Shown here piece after piece: positions 42,314 to 51,420 of a stretch of 64,000 bases of DNA. The stretch's first letter is position 1. Each line of letters begins with the position of its first letter. Both the position numbers and the translations under genes were made by a program. Below the pieces are notes generated by a model. It was not told the origin of the DNA. It was given only the letters and a program-made list of their open reading frames with translations, and ran no database searches. This stretch comes from Enhydrobacter sp. (lineage in GTDB: Bacteria; Pseudomonadota; Alphaproteobacteria; Reyranellales; Reyranellaceae), in assembly GCF_030246845.1 (NCBI RefSeq), contig NZ_CP126889.1, positions 4,459,001 through 4,523,000 of the forward strand. Reading direction: 5' to 3'.

Positions 42314-43783
42314 TCATGACACCGGCCGCGACTGTGGCAGGCGTTCTTTCGTCGCGTAGACCGGCGGCGACAGGCCGTCCGCGTCGCGGCCGGCCCAGTC
42401 GCGCTCGCTCACCGTCTCGAGGCGCTTGCGCTGGCCTTCGATCAGGCCGGCGGTGGCGGCCTCGACGTCGATCGTCAGCACCTTGCTGTCCTTCACCACC
42501 TGGATGCCGTCGACATAAACATGGCGGATGGCGCGCTCGCTCGCCGAATAGATCAGGCTGCGCACCGGCTCGTGGCTCGGCTGCATGTAGGGATGGCTCA
42601 TGTCGACCAGAGAGAAGTCGGCCTTGCAGCCCGGCGCCAGCCGGCCGAGGTCGGGCCGGCGCAGGATTTTCGCGCCGCCGATCGTCGCCGCCTCGAAGGC
42701 ATGCCGCGTCATGCCCATCTTGTAGTTGCCGGTGAAGACGCGCGCGACGTAGCAGGCGAGCCGGATCTCGTCGATCATGTTGTGCGGAAAGGTGTCGGTG
42801 CCGATGCCGACCGTGATGCCGGCATCCATATAGCGGCCGATCGAGTTCATCACCATGGCGCGGCGCGCGAACACCGTCGGGCAGTGCGCCACCGCAGCGC
42901 CCGAATCGCGCAGCCGCTCGAAGTCGTTGCCGTGCGGATAGTGGATCTGCGGGTGATCGTTGAGGAAGATGCCGTGCCCGATCACGAGGTCGGGCCCCAG
43001 CACACCGATCGAGTCGAGCCATTCTATCGGCGTCTTGCCGTGACGGCGCACGATCTCGTGGAACTCGACGATCGCCTGGCAGGCGTGGGTCTGCATCTGG
43101 ATGCCGCGTCGGCGCGCCTCCTGCAGGGCTTCCCGGAAGAAGCCCTCGCGGCAGGTGTCGATCTGCGCCGGCCCCGCCATGGCGCCGATGCGTCCGCTGG
43201 GATGCCGCATCGCCTCGTCGATCACCTTCATCGAAGCCTCGAAGGCCTTCTGGCCGGCCTTCTCGTCCCAGGCGTAGTCGACCGTATGGCCGTTCTTCGT
43301 GAACCACACCGCCTGCCGCATCATCGGGCAGACGACGGCCCGGATGCCGGTCCGGGCGAGATCGTCGACCCAGCCCTCGCGTGCGATGGAAAGATCGGTG
43401 AGGGTGGTGACGCCGCTCTTCAGGAGCTCCGACATCGCGACCTGCATCGCCGGGCCGGCATCCTCGGGCGCCAGGCCGAACACGGTGAGATATTCGTAGA
43501 GCGAGCTCTGGCCGAGCTTGTCGCTGCCATACTCCTCCGTAAGGCCTTTGTTCGCCGGCTCGGAGAAGGGATGGCTGTGCACGTTGACGAGGCCGGGGAG
43601 CGCCATGAATCCCTTGCCGTCGAGAGGGGCATCGACAGGGCCGGCATAGCCCGGCCCGACATGCACGACCTCGTTGCCCCTGAAGACGAGGTCGCCGCCG
43701 TCGAGATAGACATGCCGCTGCTCGGCATCGTCCCAGGCGACGATGTGGTCGAGGTTCGCGATGCGAGTGGTTTTCGTGGCCAT
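42314..43783 (-). CDS. ATZ/TRZ-type amidohydrolase (8-oxoguanine deaminase-like)
   Basis: This is a 489-residue metal-dependent deaminase/hydrolase. H69 and H71 form HxH in LPGLVNVHSHPF. Later ligands are expected in MQTHACQ, VIGHGIFLND and GIGTDTFPHNM. The family includes 8-oxoguanine, S-adenosylhomocysteine and triazine deaminases; substrate is not determined. The start codon is 41 bp from the DapA-like start on the other strand, so a compact divergent promoter serves both. Its location beside hydantoin-processing enzymes suggests purine or ureide metabolism. Confidence 0.82.
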   Translation of the reverse strand: MATKTTRIANLDHIVAWDDAEQRHVYLDGGDLVFRGNEVVHVGPGYAGPVDAPLDGKGFMALPGLVNVHSHPFSEPANKGLTEEYGSDKLGQSSLYEYLTVFGLAPEDAGPAMQVAMSELLKSGVTTLTDLSIAREGWVDDLARTGIRAVVCPMMRQAVWFTKNGHTVDYAWDEKAGQKAFEASMKVIDEAMRHPSGRIGAMAGPAQIDTCREGFFREALQEARRRGIQMQTHACQAIVEFHEIVRRHGKTPIEWLDSIGVLGPDLVIGHGIFLNDHPQIHYPHGNDFERLRDSGAAVAHCPTVFARRAMVMNSIGRYMDAGITVGIGTDTFPHNMIDEIRLACYVARVFTGNYKMGMTRHAFEAATIGGAKILRRPDLGRLAPGCKADFSLVDMSHPYMQPSHEPVRSLIYSASERAIRHVYVDGIQVVKDSKVLTIDVEAATAGLIEGQRKRLETVSERDWAGRDADGLSPPVYATKERLPQSRPVS

Positions 43784-43824
43784 CGGTCCTTACCCTTCGC
43801 GAGCGAGACTGGCATGATCGGCCC

Positions 43825-44781
43825 ATGACCGCAAAACTCACCGAAGCCGCCAGGGGCGTCTACATCATCGCCGCCACGCCGTTCACCGATGACGGCGCGC
43901 TCGATCTCCAGAGCGTCGACACGCTGACCGATTTCTATCTGGGCTGCGGCGTCCATGGATTCACGTTGCTTGGCATGATGGGCGAGGCGCACAAGCTCAC
44001 CGCCGAGGAGTCGATCGACGTGGTGAAGCGCGTGATCGGACGTGCCGGCGGGCGGCAGGTCATCGTCGGCGTGAGCCACGCCGGCATCGAGAACGTGCGT
44101 CGCCTCGCGCACGAGGTGATGATCGCCGGCGCGGCCGGTGTCATGGTCGCGCCGCCGCCCGGGCTGAAGGGCGACGACGGGATCTACAACTACTATGCCC
44201 AGGTATTCGCCGCGCTGGGATCGGACGTTCCGGTCGTCTACCAGGACTACCCGCAGGCGACCGGCGTCTACCTGCCGGCGCCGGTATTCGAACGCCTGGT
44301 CGACGATTTCAGGCAGCTCGTGATGCTGAAGCACGAGGATGCGCCGGGCCTCGCCAAGCTTTCGCGCATCCGCGAGGGCGAGAAGAAGCCGGGCCGGCGG
44401 CGGGTCTCGATCCTGGTCGGCAACGGCGGCCTCTATTATCCGCAGGAATTGCGGCGCGGCGCCGATGGCGCCATGACGGGCTTCGCGTGGCCGGAGATGC
44501 TGGTCGAGGTCTACGATCTCTTCGCGGCCGGCAAGGCCGAGGAGGCGGAGGATCTGTTCGACATCTACCTGCCGCTGGTGCGGCACGAGGTGCAGCCGGG
44601 GATCGGCCTCGGCTTGCGCAAGGAGGTGCTGTTCCGCCGCGGCGCCATCGCGAGTCCGAAGCAACGCGCGCCCGGCTCGTCGCTGACGGCCGCGGACCGT
44701 ACCGAGCTCGACTCCCTGATTGCACGACTGGAGCGGCGGCTCGTGGCGGCCGGGCGCGGGCGCAAGGCGGCAGCGGAGTAG
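43825..44781 (+). CDS. dihydrodipicolinate synthase/N-acetylneuraminate lyase family protein
   Basis: This 318-residue protein is a DapA-like class I aldolase. The Schiff-base lysine is K169 in LVMLKHEDAPG, and Y139 in VVYQDYPQATG is the expected catalytic Tyr. The first signature is FTLLGMMGEAHKLTAEE (family GTTGE replaced by GMMGE), so it is a divergent member rather than lysine-biosynthetic DapA. It starts the plus-strand cluster containing the hydantoinase (7 nt downstream). The C-terminus is Arg/Ala-rich. Confidence 0.85.
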   Translation: MTAKLTEAARGVYIIAATPFTDDGALDLQSVDTLTDFYLGCGVHGFTLLGMMGEAHKLTAEESIDVVKRVIGRAGGRQVIVGVSHAGIENVRRLAHEVMIAGAAGVMVAPPPGLKGDDGIYNYYAQVFAALGSDVPVVYQDYPQATGVYLPAPVFERLVDDFRQLVMLKHEDAPGLAKLSRIREGEKKPGRRRVSILVGNGGLYYPQELRRGADGAMTGFAWPEMLVEVYDLFAAGKAEEAEDLFDIYLPLVRHEVQPGIGLGLRKEVLFRRGAIASPKQRAPGSSLTAADRTELDSLIARLERRLVAAGRGRKAAAE

Positions 44782-44788
44782 CACGAGA

Positions 44789-46258
44789 ATGTCCGACTAC
44801 GACCTGATCGTCCGCAACGCCCGCATCGTCACCGAGGATCGCCAGACGGAGGGGGATATCGCCGTCAAGGACGGCCGCATCGCCGCCATCGAGTCCGACC
44901 TCGGGGGAAAGGGCTCTCGCGAGATCGATGCCGGCGGGAAGTTCGTGCTGCCGGGCGGCGTCGACAGCCACGTCCATGTCGAGCAGAGGTCGGGCTTCGG
45001 CATTATGTGCGCCGACGATTTCTACTCCGGCACCGTCTCGGCGGCATTTGGCGGCACCACGACCATCATCCCCTTCGCGGCCCAGCATCGCGGCATGTCG
45101 CTGCGCAAGGTCGTGCAGGACTACCATGAGGCGGCGACTCCCAAGGCGGTGATCGATTACGCCTTCCACCTGATCGTGTCCGATCCGACGCCACAGGCAT
45201 TGGGCCAGGAGCTGCCGGCGCTGATCAAGGACGGCTATACGTCGTTCAAGATCTACATGACCTACGATGCGCTGAAGCTCAGCGACTACCAGATCCTCGA
45301 CATCCTGGCGCTGGCTCGCCGCGAGGGCGCACTGGTGATGGTGCATGCCGAGAACCACGACATGATCCAGTGGTTGGCGCATCATCTGGTCGATCAGGGG
45401 CATGTGGCGCCCAAGTTCCACGCCATCGCCCACGCCCGCATCGCCGAGGCGGAGGCGACGAACCGTGCCATCTCGCTGGCGCGGCTGGTCGATGCGCCGA
45501 TGCTGATCGTGCACATGTCCGAGGCCGAGGCGATCGAGACGCTGCGCCAGGCGCAGAAGAAGGGGCTGAAGATCTTCGGCGAGACCTGCCCGCAGTATAT
45601 CGGCCTCACGGCCGACGACCTCGACAAGCCCGGCGTCGAGGGCGCGATGTGGTGCTGCAGCCCGCCGCCGCGTGATTCGGCGGCGCAGGAGGCGGTGTGG
45701 GCGGCGCTGAAGGACGGCACGCTGCACACCTTCTCGTCCGATCACGCGCCCTACCAGTTCAACGAGAAGGGCAAGATCCCCAAGGGGGACAAGACGACCT
45801 TCAAGGAGATGGCCAACGGCGTGCCGGGGCTCGAGATCCGCCTGCCGCTTCTCTTCTCCGAAGGTGTCCAGAAGGGACGCATCAGCCTGCAGCAATTCGT
45901 GGCGCTCACATCAACCAACCATGCGCGCCTTTACGGCCTTTATCCGCGCAAGGGCACGATCGCCGTGGGCTCGGACGCCGATTTCGTGATCTGGGATGCC
46001 AACAGGGACGTCACGATCCGCTGGCAGGACCTGCACGACAATGTCGGCTACACGCCCTACGAAGGCCGCCAGATCAAGGGCTGGCCGGTCACGGTCGTGA
46101 GCCGAGGCCGCGTGATCGTCGAGGACGGCAAGCTCCATGCCGAACGCGGCTCGGGCCAGTTCCTGCCCTGTGCCTCGCCCGATTCGTCGAAGCCGCTCGG
46201 CCGGTCGGCGCCGGAGTTGCAGGCGATGTCCCGCTTCGGCGCAAAGCCGTTGTTCTAG
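44789..46258 (+). CDS. hydantoinase/dihydropyrimidinase
   Basis: This is a 489-residue zinc hydrolase that opens hydantoins or dihydropyrimidines to N-carbamoyl amino acids. Metal ligands are H61 and H63 in VDSHVHVEQ, the carboxylated Lys is K154 in SFKIYMTYD, followed by VHAENHD, VHMSEAEA and FSSDHAPYQ (catalytic Asp). The C-terminal YPRKGTIAVGSDADFVIWD is typical. It is followed by a D-carbamoylase, which fits D-hydantoinase activity. Start ATG 44789 lies 7 nt after the DapA-like stop. Confidence 0.92.
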   Translation: MSDYDLIVRNARIVTEDRQTEGDIAVKDGRIAAIESDLGGKGSREIDAGGKFVLPGGVDSHVHVEQRSGFGIMCADDFYSGTVSAAFGGTTTIIPFAAQHRGMSLRKVVQDYHEAATPKAVIDYAFHLIVSDPTPQALGQELPALIKDGYTSFKIYMTYDALKLSDYQILDILALARREGALVMVHAENHDMIQWLAHHLVDQGHVAPKFHAIAHARIAEAEATNRAISLARLVDAPMLIVHMSEAEAIETLRQAQKKGLKIFGETCPQYIGLTADDLDKPGVEGAMWCCSPPPRDSAAQEAVWAALKDGTLHTFSSDHAPYQFNEKGKIPKGDKTTFKEMANGVPGLEIRLPLLFSEGVQKGRISLQQFVALTSTNHARLYGLYPRKGTIAVGSDADFVIWDANRDVTIRWQDLHDNVGYTPYEGRQIKGWPVTVVSRGRVIVEDGKLHAERGSGQFLPCASPDSSKPLGRSAPELQAMSRFGAKPLF

Positions 46259-46259
46259 C

Positions 46260-46309
46260 GGACCGCGCGCTTCCAGCCCGCTCACGAGCGCGCAGGATGC
46301 GCGCGGTCC
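46260..46309. repeat. REP-like palindrome, copy 4 of 5
   Basis: GGACCGCGCGCTTCC begins the element, and GATGCGCGCGGTCC ends it, with GAGCGCGC at the centre. It lies immediately after the hydantoinase stop and before the carbamoylase ribosome-binding site. Confidence 0.85.
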
Positions 46310-46329
46310 CATGATATGAGGTGAAACAA

Positions 46330-47280
46330 ATGTCCCGTCGTCTGAAAGTGTCCGCCGCCCAGCTCGGGCCCATCCATCGCGCCGACAGTCGCAAGAGCGT
46401 CGTCAGGCGGCTGGTGGAGATGCTGAAGGAGGCCGATTCGCGCGGCTCGAAGTTCGTGGTGTTCCCCGAGCTCGCCCTCACCACCTTCTTCCCGCGCTGG
46501 TGGATGGAGGACCAGGCCGAGGCCGACAGGTATTTCGAGGCGCAGATGCCGAGCCCCGAGACGCTGCCGCTGTTCGAGCTGGCGCGATCCAGGGGCATCG
46601 GCTTCTATCTGGGCTATGCCGAGCTGACCGAGGAGGAAGGCAAGACGCGCCGCTTCAACACCTCGATCCTGGTCGGGCCGGACGGGCGCATCGTCGGCAA
46701 ATACCGCAAGGTTCACCTGCCGGGACATGCCGAGCATCGGCCGGCGGCGCCGTACCAGCATCTCGAGAAGAAGTACTTCGAGGTCGGCGACCTGGGCTTC
46801 AATGTCTGGAAGATGTTCAAGGACGATATCATCGTCGGCCAATGTATCTGCAACGACAGACGCTGGCCGGAGACCTTCCGGGTCATGGGCCTGAAGGGCG
46901 CCGAGATGGTGGTGCTGGGCTACAACACCCCGACCGACAATGTCTATGCGCCGCACGAGCCGCCATACTTGCGGGTGTTCCACCACAATCTCTCGATCCA
47001 GGCCGCCGCCTACCAGAACGGCATCTGGGTGGTGGCCACAGCCAAGGCCGGCAAGGAAGACGGTTTCTGGCTGCATGGCGGGTCGGCGATCGTCGCGCCG
47101 ACGGGGGAGATCGTGGCCAAGAGCACGACCGAGGAGGACGAGGTGATCTCGTACGATTGCGATATGGGCCTCGGCGAGTATATCCGCAACACCACGTTCA
47201 ACTTCGCCAAGCACCGGCGGCCCGAGCACTACAAGCTGATCTCGGAGCGCACGGGCGTGAAGGTCGAGCCGGCGAACTGA
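46330..47280 (+). CDS. N-carbamoyl-D-amino acid hydrolase
   Basis: This 316-residue nitrilase-superfamily enzyme removes the carbamoyl group from N-carbamoyl-D-amino acids. The catalytic triad falls at the numbers known for the Agrobacterium enzyme: E47 (VFPELAL), K127 (YRKVHLPG) and C172 (GQCICNDRRWPE). The end reads EHYKLISERTGVKVEPAN. I start at ATG 46330, 6 nt after GAGGTG, rather than the GTG nine bases upstream. It acts directly after the hydantoinase. The flavin reductase follows after 10 nt. Confidence 0.95.
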   Translation: MSRRLKVSAAQLGPIHRADSRKSVVRRLVEMLKEADSRGSKFVVFPELALTTFFPRWWMEDQAEADRYFEAQMPSPETLPLFELARSRGIGFYLGYAELTEEEGKTRRFNTSILVGPDGRIVGKYRKVHLPGHAEHRPAAPYQHLEKKYFEVGDLGFNVWKMFKDDIIVGQCICNDRRWPETFRVMGLKGAEMVVLGYNTPTDNVYAPHEPPYLRVFHHNLSIQAAAYQNGIWVVATAKAGKEDGFWLHGGSAIVAPTGEIVAKSTTEEDEVISYDCDMGLGEYIRNTTFNFAKHRRPEHYKLISERTGVKVEPAN

Positions 47281-47290
47281 GGCTCGATCG

Positions 47291-47917
47291 ATGCAGTATG
47301 CCGCTTCCGACGTGACGCCCCACGAGCGCTACAAGCTCCTGACCGCGTTCGTGCTGCCGCGCCCGATCGCCTGGGTGACGACCGTCGGCCCGACCGGCGT
47401 CGTGAACGCGGCGCCCTTCAGTTTCTTCAATGTCTTCGCCGAGGATCCACCGCTCTGCATGGTGGCGATCAACAAGCGGCCGGACGGGCGCATCAAGGAC
47501 ACCTGGACCAACATCGAGCGGTCCGGCGAGTTCGTGGTCAACCTCACCGACGAGCCGCTGGCGCGCAAGATGCACGACTCGAGCGGCGACTTCCCGCCCG
47601 AGATCGGCGAGCCGGCCTATCTGGGGCTGACGCTGGCGCCATCGGTCGATGTCGCCCCGCCGCGGCTCGCCGATGCGCCGTGGTCGATGGAGTGCAAGGT
47701 CTGGCAGACGATCAACGTCAAGGACGACCGCCAGCTCGTGATCGGCGAGGGCCTGCGGTTCCATATCCGCGACGAGCTCTGGGATCCCAAGGCGATGCGC
47801 GTCTATATGGACAGGTATCACCCCGTCGGCCGCATGTTCGCCGACCGCTACTGCCGCACCGACGACCGCCTGGAGTTCCCCGCGGCGCCTGTCGTGAAGG
47901 CCAAGGCGGCGGAGTAA
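47291..47917 (+). CDS. flavin reductase family protein
   Basis: This is a 208-residue FMN-binding split-barrel protein (DIM6/NTAB group). It shows LLTAFVLPRPIAWVTTVGPTGVVNAAPFSFFNVFAEDPPLCMVAINKRPDG, then FVVNLTDEPLARKMHDSS. It may reduce FMN for a monooxygenase or bind flavin alone. It is the last gene of the hydantoinase-carbamoylase run. No monooxygenase partner is adjacent. Confidence 0.85.
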   Translation: MQYAASDVTPHERYKLLTAFVLPRPIAWVTTVGPTGVVNAAPFSFFNVFAEDPPLCMVAINKRPDGRIKDTWTNIERSGEFVVNLTDEPLARKMHDSSGDFPPEIGEPAYLGLTLAPSVDVAPPRLADAPWSMECKVWQTINVKDDRQLVIGEGLRFHIRDELWDPKAMRVYMDRYHPVGRMFADRYCRTDDRLEFPAAPVVKAKAAE

Positions 47918-47942
47918 GTATCCTATCGCCTTGGCCCTCGTT

Positions 47943-48103
47943 GTCGTCCTGAGCATGGCGAAGGACCTCATGGCGTTGGCAACCGGCGATGAGATCCTTC
48001 GCTGCGCTCAGAAAGACAGCTACTGCTGCATCAAATCTTTCCACTCCGGATTTGTCGCCCGGACCAGCTCGTTCTTGCGAATACGCTTCGCTCAGGACGA
48101 CAC
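47943..48103. repeat. repeat region with GATCCTTCGCTGCGCTCAG inverted repeats
   Basis: A 29-bp imperfect inverted repeat pairs 47943-47971 (GTCGTCCTGAGCATGGCGAAGG...) with 47989-48017 (ATGAGATCCTTCGCTGCGCTCAG...). A third half, CTTCGCTCAGGACGAC, ends at 48101. A related hairpin is at 58723-58791. The region separates convergent genes. Confidence 0.7.
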
Positions 48104-48105
48104 GA

Positions 48106-48774
48106 CTACCAGTTCAACCGCGTCCGGCCGATCGCCATCGAGACGGCGGCCTGGCTGGGTTCGACGACGGGCAGGCCGACATGGCGCTGCAGGCGGTCGC
48201 GGTGGCGGGCCATGCCGGCGCAGCCCATGATCAGCACGTCGGCGCCGTCCTCGTCGCGCAGCTCGGCGGCGACCTCGGCCATGCGGCTGAAGGTGCGGGC
48301 CTCGTCGGCGAGCTCGACGACGCCCAAGCCGATGGCGCGGTCGCCCGCCATGCGGTCGGTGAGGCCCATCTGCCCGACGTAGCGCAGGTGACGGGGAATC
48401 GACTTGCGCAGGATGGAGATCACACCGAAGCGCTGGCCGAGCGTCAGCGCGGTCAGGATGCCGCATTCGGCGATGCCCAGCACCGGCTTCGAGGTCACCT
48501 CCCGCGCGGCATGCAGGCCGGGGTCGGAATAGCAGGCGATCACGAAGGCCGAGCAGTCGTTGTCGCGGCCTCGCACCGCAGCCGCGATCGGCGCCACGAC
48601 GCTTTCGACATGGGCCTGCGTCTCGATGCCCGGCGGGCCTTCCTTCAGGGTCACGCATTCGATCGCAGGGCCGCCCGTGATGCGCAACGGCTCCATCGCC
48701 TTGTCGATGCCGGCGGTGACGGCTTCGGTGGAATTGGGATTGATCACGAGGATGCGGTCGCTGGGCTGGGGCAT
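48106..48774 (-). CDS. hydantoin/allantoin-type racemase (Asp/Glu racemase superfamily)
   Basis: This is a 222-residue cofactor-independent racemase. The two catalytic cysteines are C81 in FVIACYSDPGL and C185 in LIMGCAGMA, with INPNST near the start, as in hydantoin racemases (HyuE) and HpxA allantoin racemase. It interconverts substituted hydantoin enantiomers to feed the enantioselective hydantoinase. The gene is divergent from a periplasmic binding protein. Its placement completes a racemase-hydantoinase-carbamoylase set. Confidence 0.9.
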   Translation of the reverse strand: MPQPSDRILVINPNSTEAVTAGIDKAMEPLRITGGPAIECVTLKEGPPGIETQAHVESVVAPIAAAVRGRDNDCSAFVIACYSDPGLHAAREVTSKPVLGIAECGILTALTLGQRFGVISILRKSIPRHLRYVGQMGLTDRMAGDRAIGLGVVELADEARTFSRMAEVAAELRDEDGADVLIMGCAGMARHRDRLQRHVGLPVVEPSQAAVSMAIGRTRLNW

Positions 48775-48856
48775 GCGACAAACATGGCCTCCAAATTGCT
48801 ATCCAACAATGGCTGTTCTAACGTCCCGGCCTGGGGATTTCAGGAAGGGAGATCGC

Positions 48857-49714
48857 ATGTCGAACCGTGGATGGGCCGCCGCCGTGGCCGTCTTTTTCAT
48901 GACCGCGGGCGCGCTGGCGCCGGCCAGCGCGCAGGACAAGCTGCCGCCGCTCAGGACCGGCGTCGACGGCACATTCGCGCCGCACGCCTTTCCCAAGCTG
49001 GGCGGGGGCATCCAGGGCTTCAATGTCGACCTCTTCACCGAAATCGCCAAGCGGATGCATCGCGACATCACCATCGATTCGGTGAGCTTCTCGACGCTTA
49101 TCCCCGGCATGGAGGCCGGCCGCTACGACTTCATCGCGGCGCCGACGACGGTCACCAAGGAGCGGGCCGAGAAGATGCTGTTCACGGCGGGCTACATCTG
49201 GACGGCCTACCAGTTCGGCATCAAGAAGGGCAGCGCCCCGATCAAGGGCTGGCAGGACCTGAAGGGCAAGGCGGTCGCCGTGAACAAGGGCACGCCCTAC
49301 GAGACGCTCAGCAAGAAGATGGCCCAGGAGATCGGCTTCGAGGTGCAGGCCTACGACACGCAGCCCGACGCCAGCCAGGCCGTCCTGTCGGGCCGCGCCT
49401 ACGCCACGCTCGGCGGCAACACCACCATCGTCTACGCCGCCTCGAAGAACCCGATGTTCGTGGCCGACCTCGAGCTCAAGGACACCCGCGCCCACTGGGC
49501 CGCGCCCGTGCCGTTGAGCAATCCCAAGCTCCGGGCGCAGCTCCAGGATGCGATCGACTGCATGAAGAAGGACGGTTCGCTGGTGAAGCTTTCCGAGAAG
49601 TGGTTCGGCCGCGTGCCGCCACCCGATGCGCTGGAGCGCACGATCACGCCGGGCTACGGCGTGCCGGGCATGCCGCACTACGACCCGACGCCGCATGAAC
49701 TCCACTGTGGCTGA
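48857..49714 (+). CDS. polar amino acid ABC transporter substrate-binding protein
   Basis: This is a 285-residue secreted SBP_bac_3 protein. The signal peptide is the first 24 residues (MSNRGWAAAVAVFFMTAGAL...ASAQ). The mature protein shows LRTGVDGTFAPHAFPKLGGGIQGFNVDLFTEIAKRMHRD and LIPGMEAGRYDFIAAPTTVTKERAEKMLF, the lysine/arginine/ornithine-type fold. AGGAAGGGAG 6-8 nt upstream decides ATG 48857. ATPase and two permeases follow at 49957-52082. It probably brings in the substrate of the hydantoin cluster or a related amino acid. Confidence 0.88.
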   Translation: MSNRGWAAAVAVFFMTAGALAPASAQDKLPPLRTGVDGTFAPHAFPKLGGGIQGFNVDLFTEIAKRMHRDITIDSVSFSTLIPGMEAGRYDFIAAPTTVTKERAEKMLFTAGYIWTAYQFGIKKGSAPIKGWQDLKGKAVAVNKGTPYETLSKKMAQEIGFEVQAYDTQPDASQAVLSGRAYATLGGNTTIVYAASKNPMFVADLELKDTRAHWAAPVPLSNPKLRAQLQDAIDCMKKDGSLVKLSEKWFGRVPPPDALERTITPGYGVPGMPHYDPTPHELHCG

Positions 49715-49760
49715 GCAGGGGAGGCACCCCACCAAAGCGCAGCGGCAGACCCTGCGTGAA

Positions 49761-49886
49761 GTGGCGCCAGCGCCACTGGCATTCGTCATCAGCGAAGGCA
49801 GCTTCTCGGGATGAAACAGGAAGATTGCGCCACTGGAGTGGCGCGCTCCCTCGAGCGCTCATCGGAGTGCGCAACGCCAGTTGCGC
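49761..49886. repeat. three successive short palindromes
   Basis: GTGGCGC-CA-GCGCCAC (49761-49776), GCGCCAC-TGGA-GTGGCGC (49827-49844) and GCGCAAC-GCCA-GTTGCGC (49869-49886) lie in the 242-bp gap between the binding-protein gene and its ATPase. The first two use the same arms in opposite order. Confidence 0.75.
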
Positions 49887-49956
49887 TCATGCGACGTGGA
49901 AACACGAGAACAACGTCATCGAAGCGACGGCTGTTTCTTGTCGGCGGCGCGCTCCG

Positions 49957-50691
49957 ATGAACATCGTCGTCGCTCATGGCATTCACAAGCATTTCGGCCA
50001 TCTCCACGTCCTGAAGGGCGTCGATCTGGAGGTGGCCGAACGCGAGCTGGTGTTCGTCATCGGGCCCTCGGGCTCGGGCAAGTCGACGCTGCTGCGCTGC
50101 CTCAATCGCCTCGAGGAGCCCAGCGCCGGCAGCATCATGGTGGCGGGAATCGACATGCTCGATCCGCGCACCGACATCAACCATGCCCGCCAGCACATCG
50201 GCATGGTGTTCCAGTCCTTCAATCTCTATCCGCACATGACGGCGCTGGGGAACGTGACGCTCGCCCTGCGCAAGGTGGCGGGAAAATCGCGCGCCGAGGC
50301 GGACAAGCTGGGGCAGGCGGCGCTGGAGCGCGTGGGCCTCGCCGACCGCGCCAGCCATCGTCCGGCCGAGCTGTCGGGCGGCCAGCAGCAGCGCGTCGCC
50401 ATCGCCCGCGCCATCGCGCTCGAGCCCAGGGTGATGCTGTTCGACGAGCCTACGAGCGCGCTCGACCCGGAGCTGGTGGGCTCGGTGCTGGCGGTCATGC
50501 GTTCGTTGCGCGAATCGGGCATGACCATGATCGTGGTCAGCCACGAGATGGGTTTTGCGCGCGCGGCCGCCGACCGGGTCGTCTTCATGGACCACGGGCT
50601 GATCGTGGAGCAGGGGCCGCCGGCGCAGATTTTCGAGACGCCGGCGCACGAGCGCACCAGGGCCTTCATCGGCCAGATCCGGCAGCATTGA
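49957..50691 (+). CDS. polar amino acid ABC transporter ATP-binding protein (GlnQ-like)
   Basis: This 244-residue ATPase drives the importer whose binding protein is at 48857. Walker A GPSGSGKS is at residues 36-43, the signature is LSGGQQQR, and Walker B is RVMLFDEPTSALDPELV. It shows RQHIGMVFQSFNLYPHMTALGNV, typical of GlnQ/HisP. ATG 49957 is chosen over an upstream in-frame extension that covers the repeat region. Permeases follow. Confidence 0.93.
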   Translation: MNIVVAHGIHKHFGHLHVLKGVDLEVAERELVFVIGPSGSGKSTLLRCLNRLEEPSAGSIMVAGIDMLDPRTDINHARQHIGMVFQSFNLYPHMTALGNVTLALRKVAGKSRAEADKLGQAALERVGLADRASHRPAELSGGQQQRVAIARAIALEPRVMLFDEPTSALDPELVGSVLAVMRSLRESGMTMIVVSHEMGFARAAADRVVFMDHGLIVEQGPPAQIFETPAHERTRAFIGQIRQH

Positions 50692-50739
50692 GCAGGCGAT
50701 GGAAGTGATATCCGATACCTGCCGCGCGATTGGCCGGCC

Positions 50740-51420
50740 ATGAGCGCCTGGGATCACTTCCTCAAGACCTTCTTCAATGCGGAGGTCATGGCGAAGTACC
50801 TGCCGGACATCCTGCACGGCACGGTGGTCACGATCGAGCTCGCGGCGCTGATCGTCGTCAGCGGGATCGGCGCCGGGCTGCTGCTGGCGCTGATCCGCAG
50901 CCTCGCCATCCGGCCGCTCAACTGGCTGATCATCTTCGTGGTCGATCTCTTCCGCTCGCTGCCGCCGCTGGTGATCATCGTCCTGGTCTATTTCGGCCTG
51001 CCTTCGGCGGGCATCTCCGCCTCGGCCTTCGTCTCGACCTGGCTGTCGCTGGCGCTGGTGCTGATGGCCTTCGCCGAGGAGATCTTCTGGGCCGGGATCA
51101 CCTCGGTCGCCAAGGGGCAGTGGGAGGCCGCCCGCTCGACCGGTCTCTCGTTCGGCCAGACCCTGCTGTCCGTGGTGCTGCCGCAAGCCCTGCGGCTCAC
51201 GGTGGCGCCGCTCACCAACCGCACCATCGCCATCACCAAGGGAACGGCGCTCGGCACGGTCGTCGCCCTGCACGAGATCCTGGGCATGGCGAGCTCGGCG
51301 GTATCGAACTCCTACAATCCCTCGCCGCTGATGATGGGCGCCGCCGCCTACCTCGTGCTCTTCCTGCCGGTCGTGGTGCTGGCGCGCTGGATCGAGACCC
51401 GGTTCGCATGGAAGAGATAG
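50740..51420 (+). CDS. polar amino acid ABC transporter permease 1
   Basis: This is a 226-residue HisM/GlnP-type permease with about five membrane segments. The conserved loop EAARSTGLSFGQTLLSVVLPQALRLTVAPLTNRTIAITKGTAL is the EAA motif region contacting the ATPase. The next permease starts inside its last 13 bp. A Liv-like importer lies elsewhere in the window; this one belongs to the HAA polar family. Confidence 0.9.
   Translation: MSAWDHFLKTFFNAEVMAKYLPDILHGTVVTIELAALIVVSGIGAGLLLALIRSLAIRPLNWLIIFVVDLFRSLPPLVIIVLVYFGLPSAGISASAFVSTWLSLALVLMAFAEEIFWAGITSVAKGQWEAARSTGLSFGQTLLSVVLPQALRLTVAPLTNRTIAITKGTALGTVVALHEILGMASSAVSNSYNPSPLMMGAAAYLVLFLPVVVLARWIETRFAWKR

Noticed and set aside
48778..48830. 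TTG-N5-CAA GntR-type operator between racemase and binding protein
   Set aside because: Arms are only 3-4 bp and no regulator is adjacent; chance occurrence cannot be excluded.
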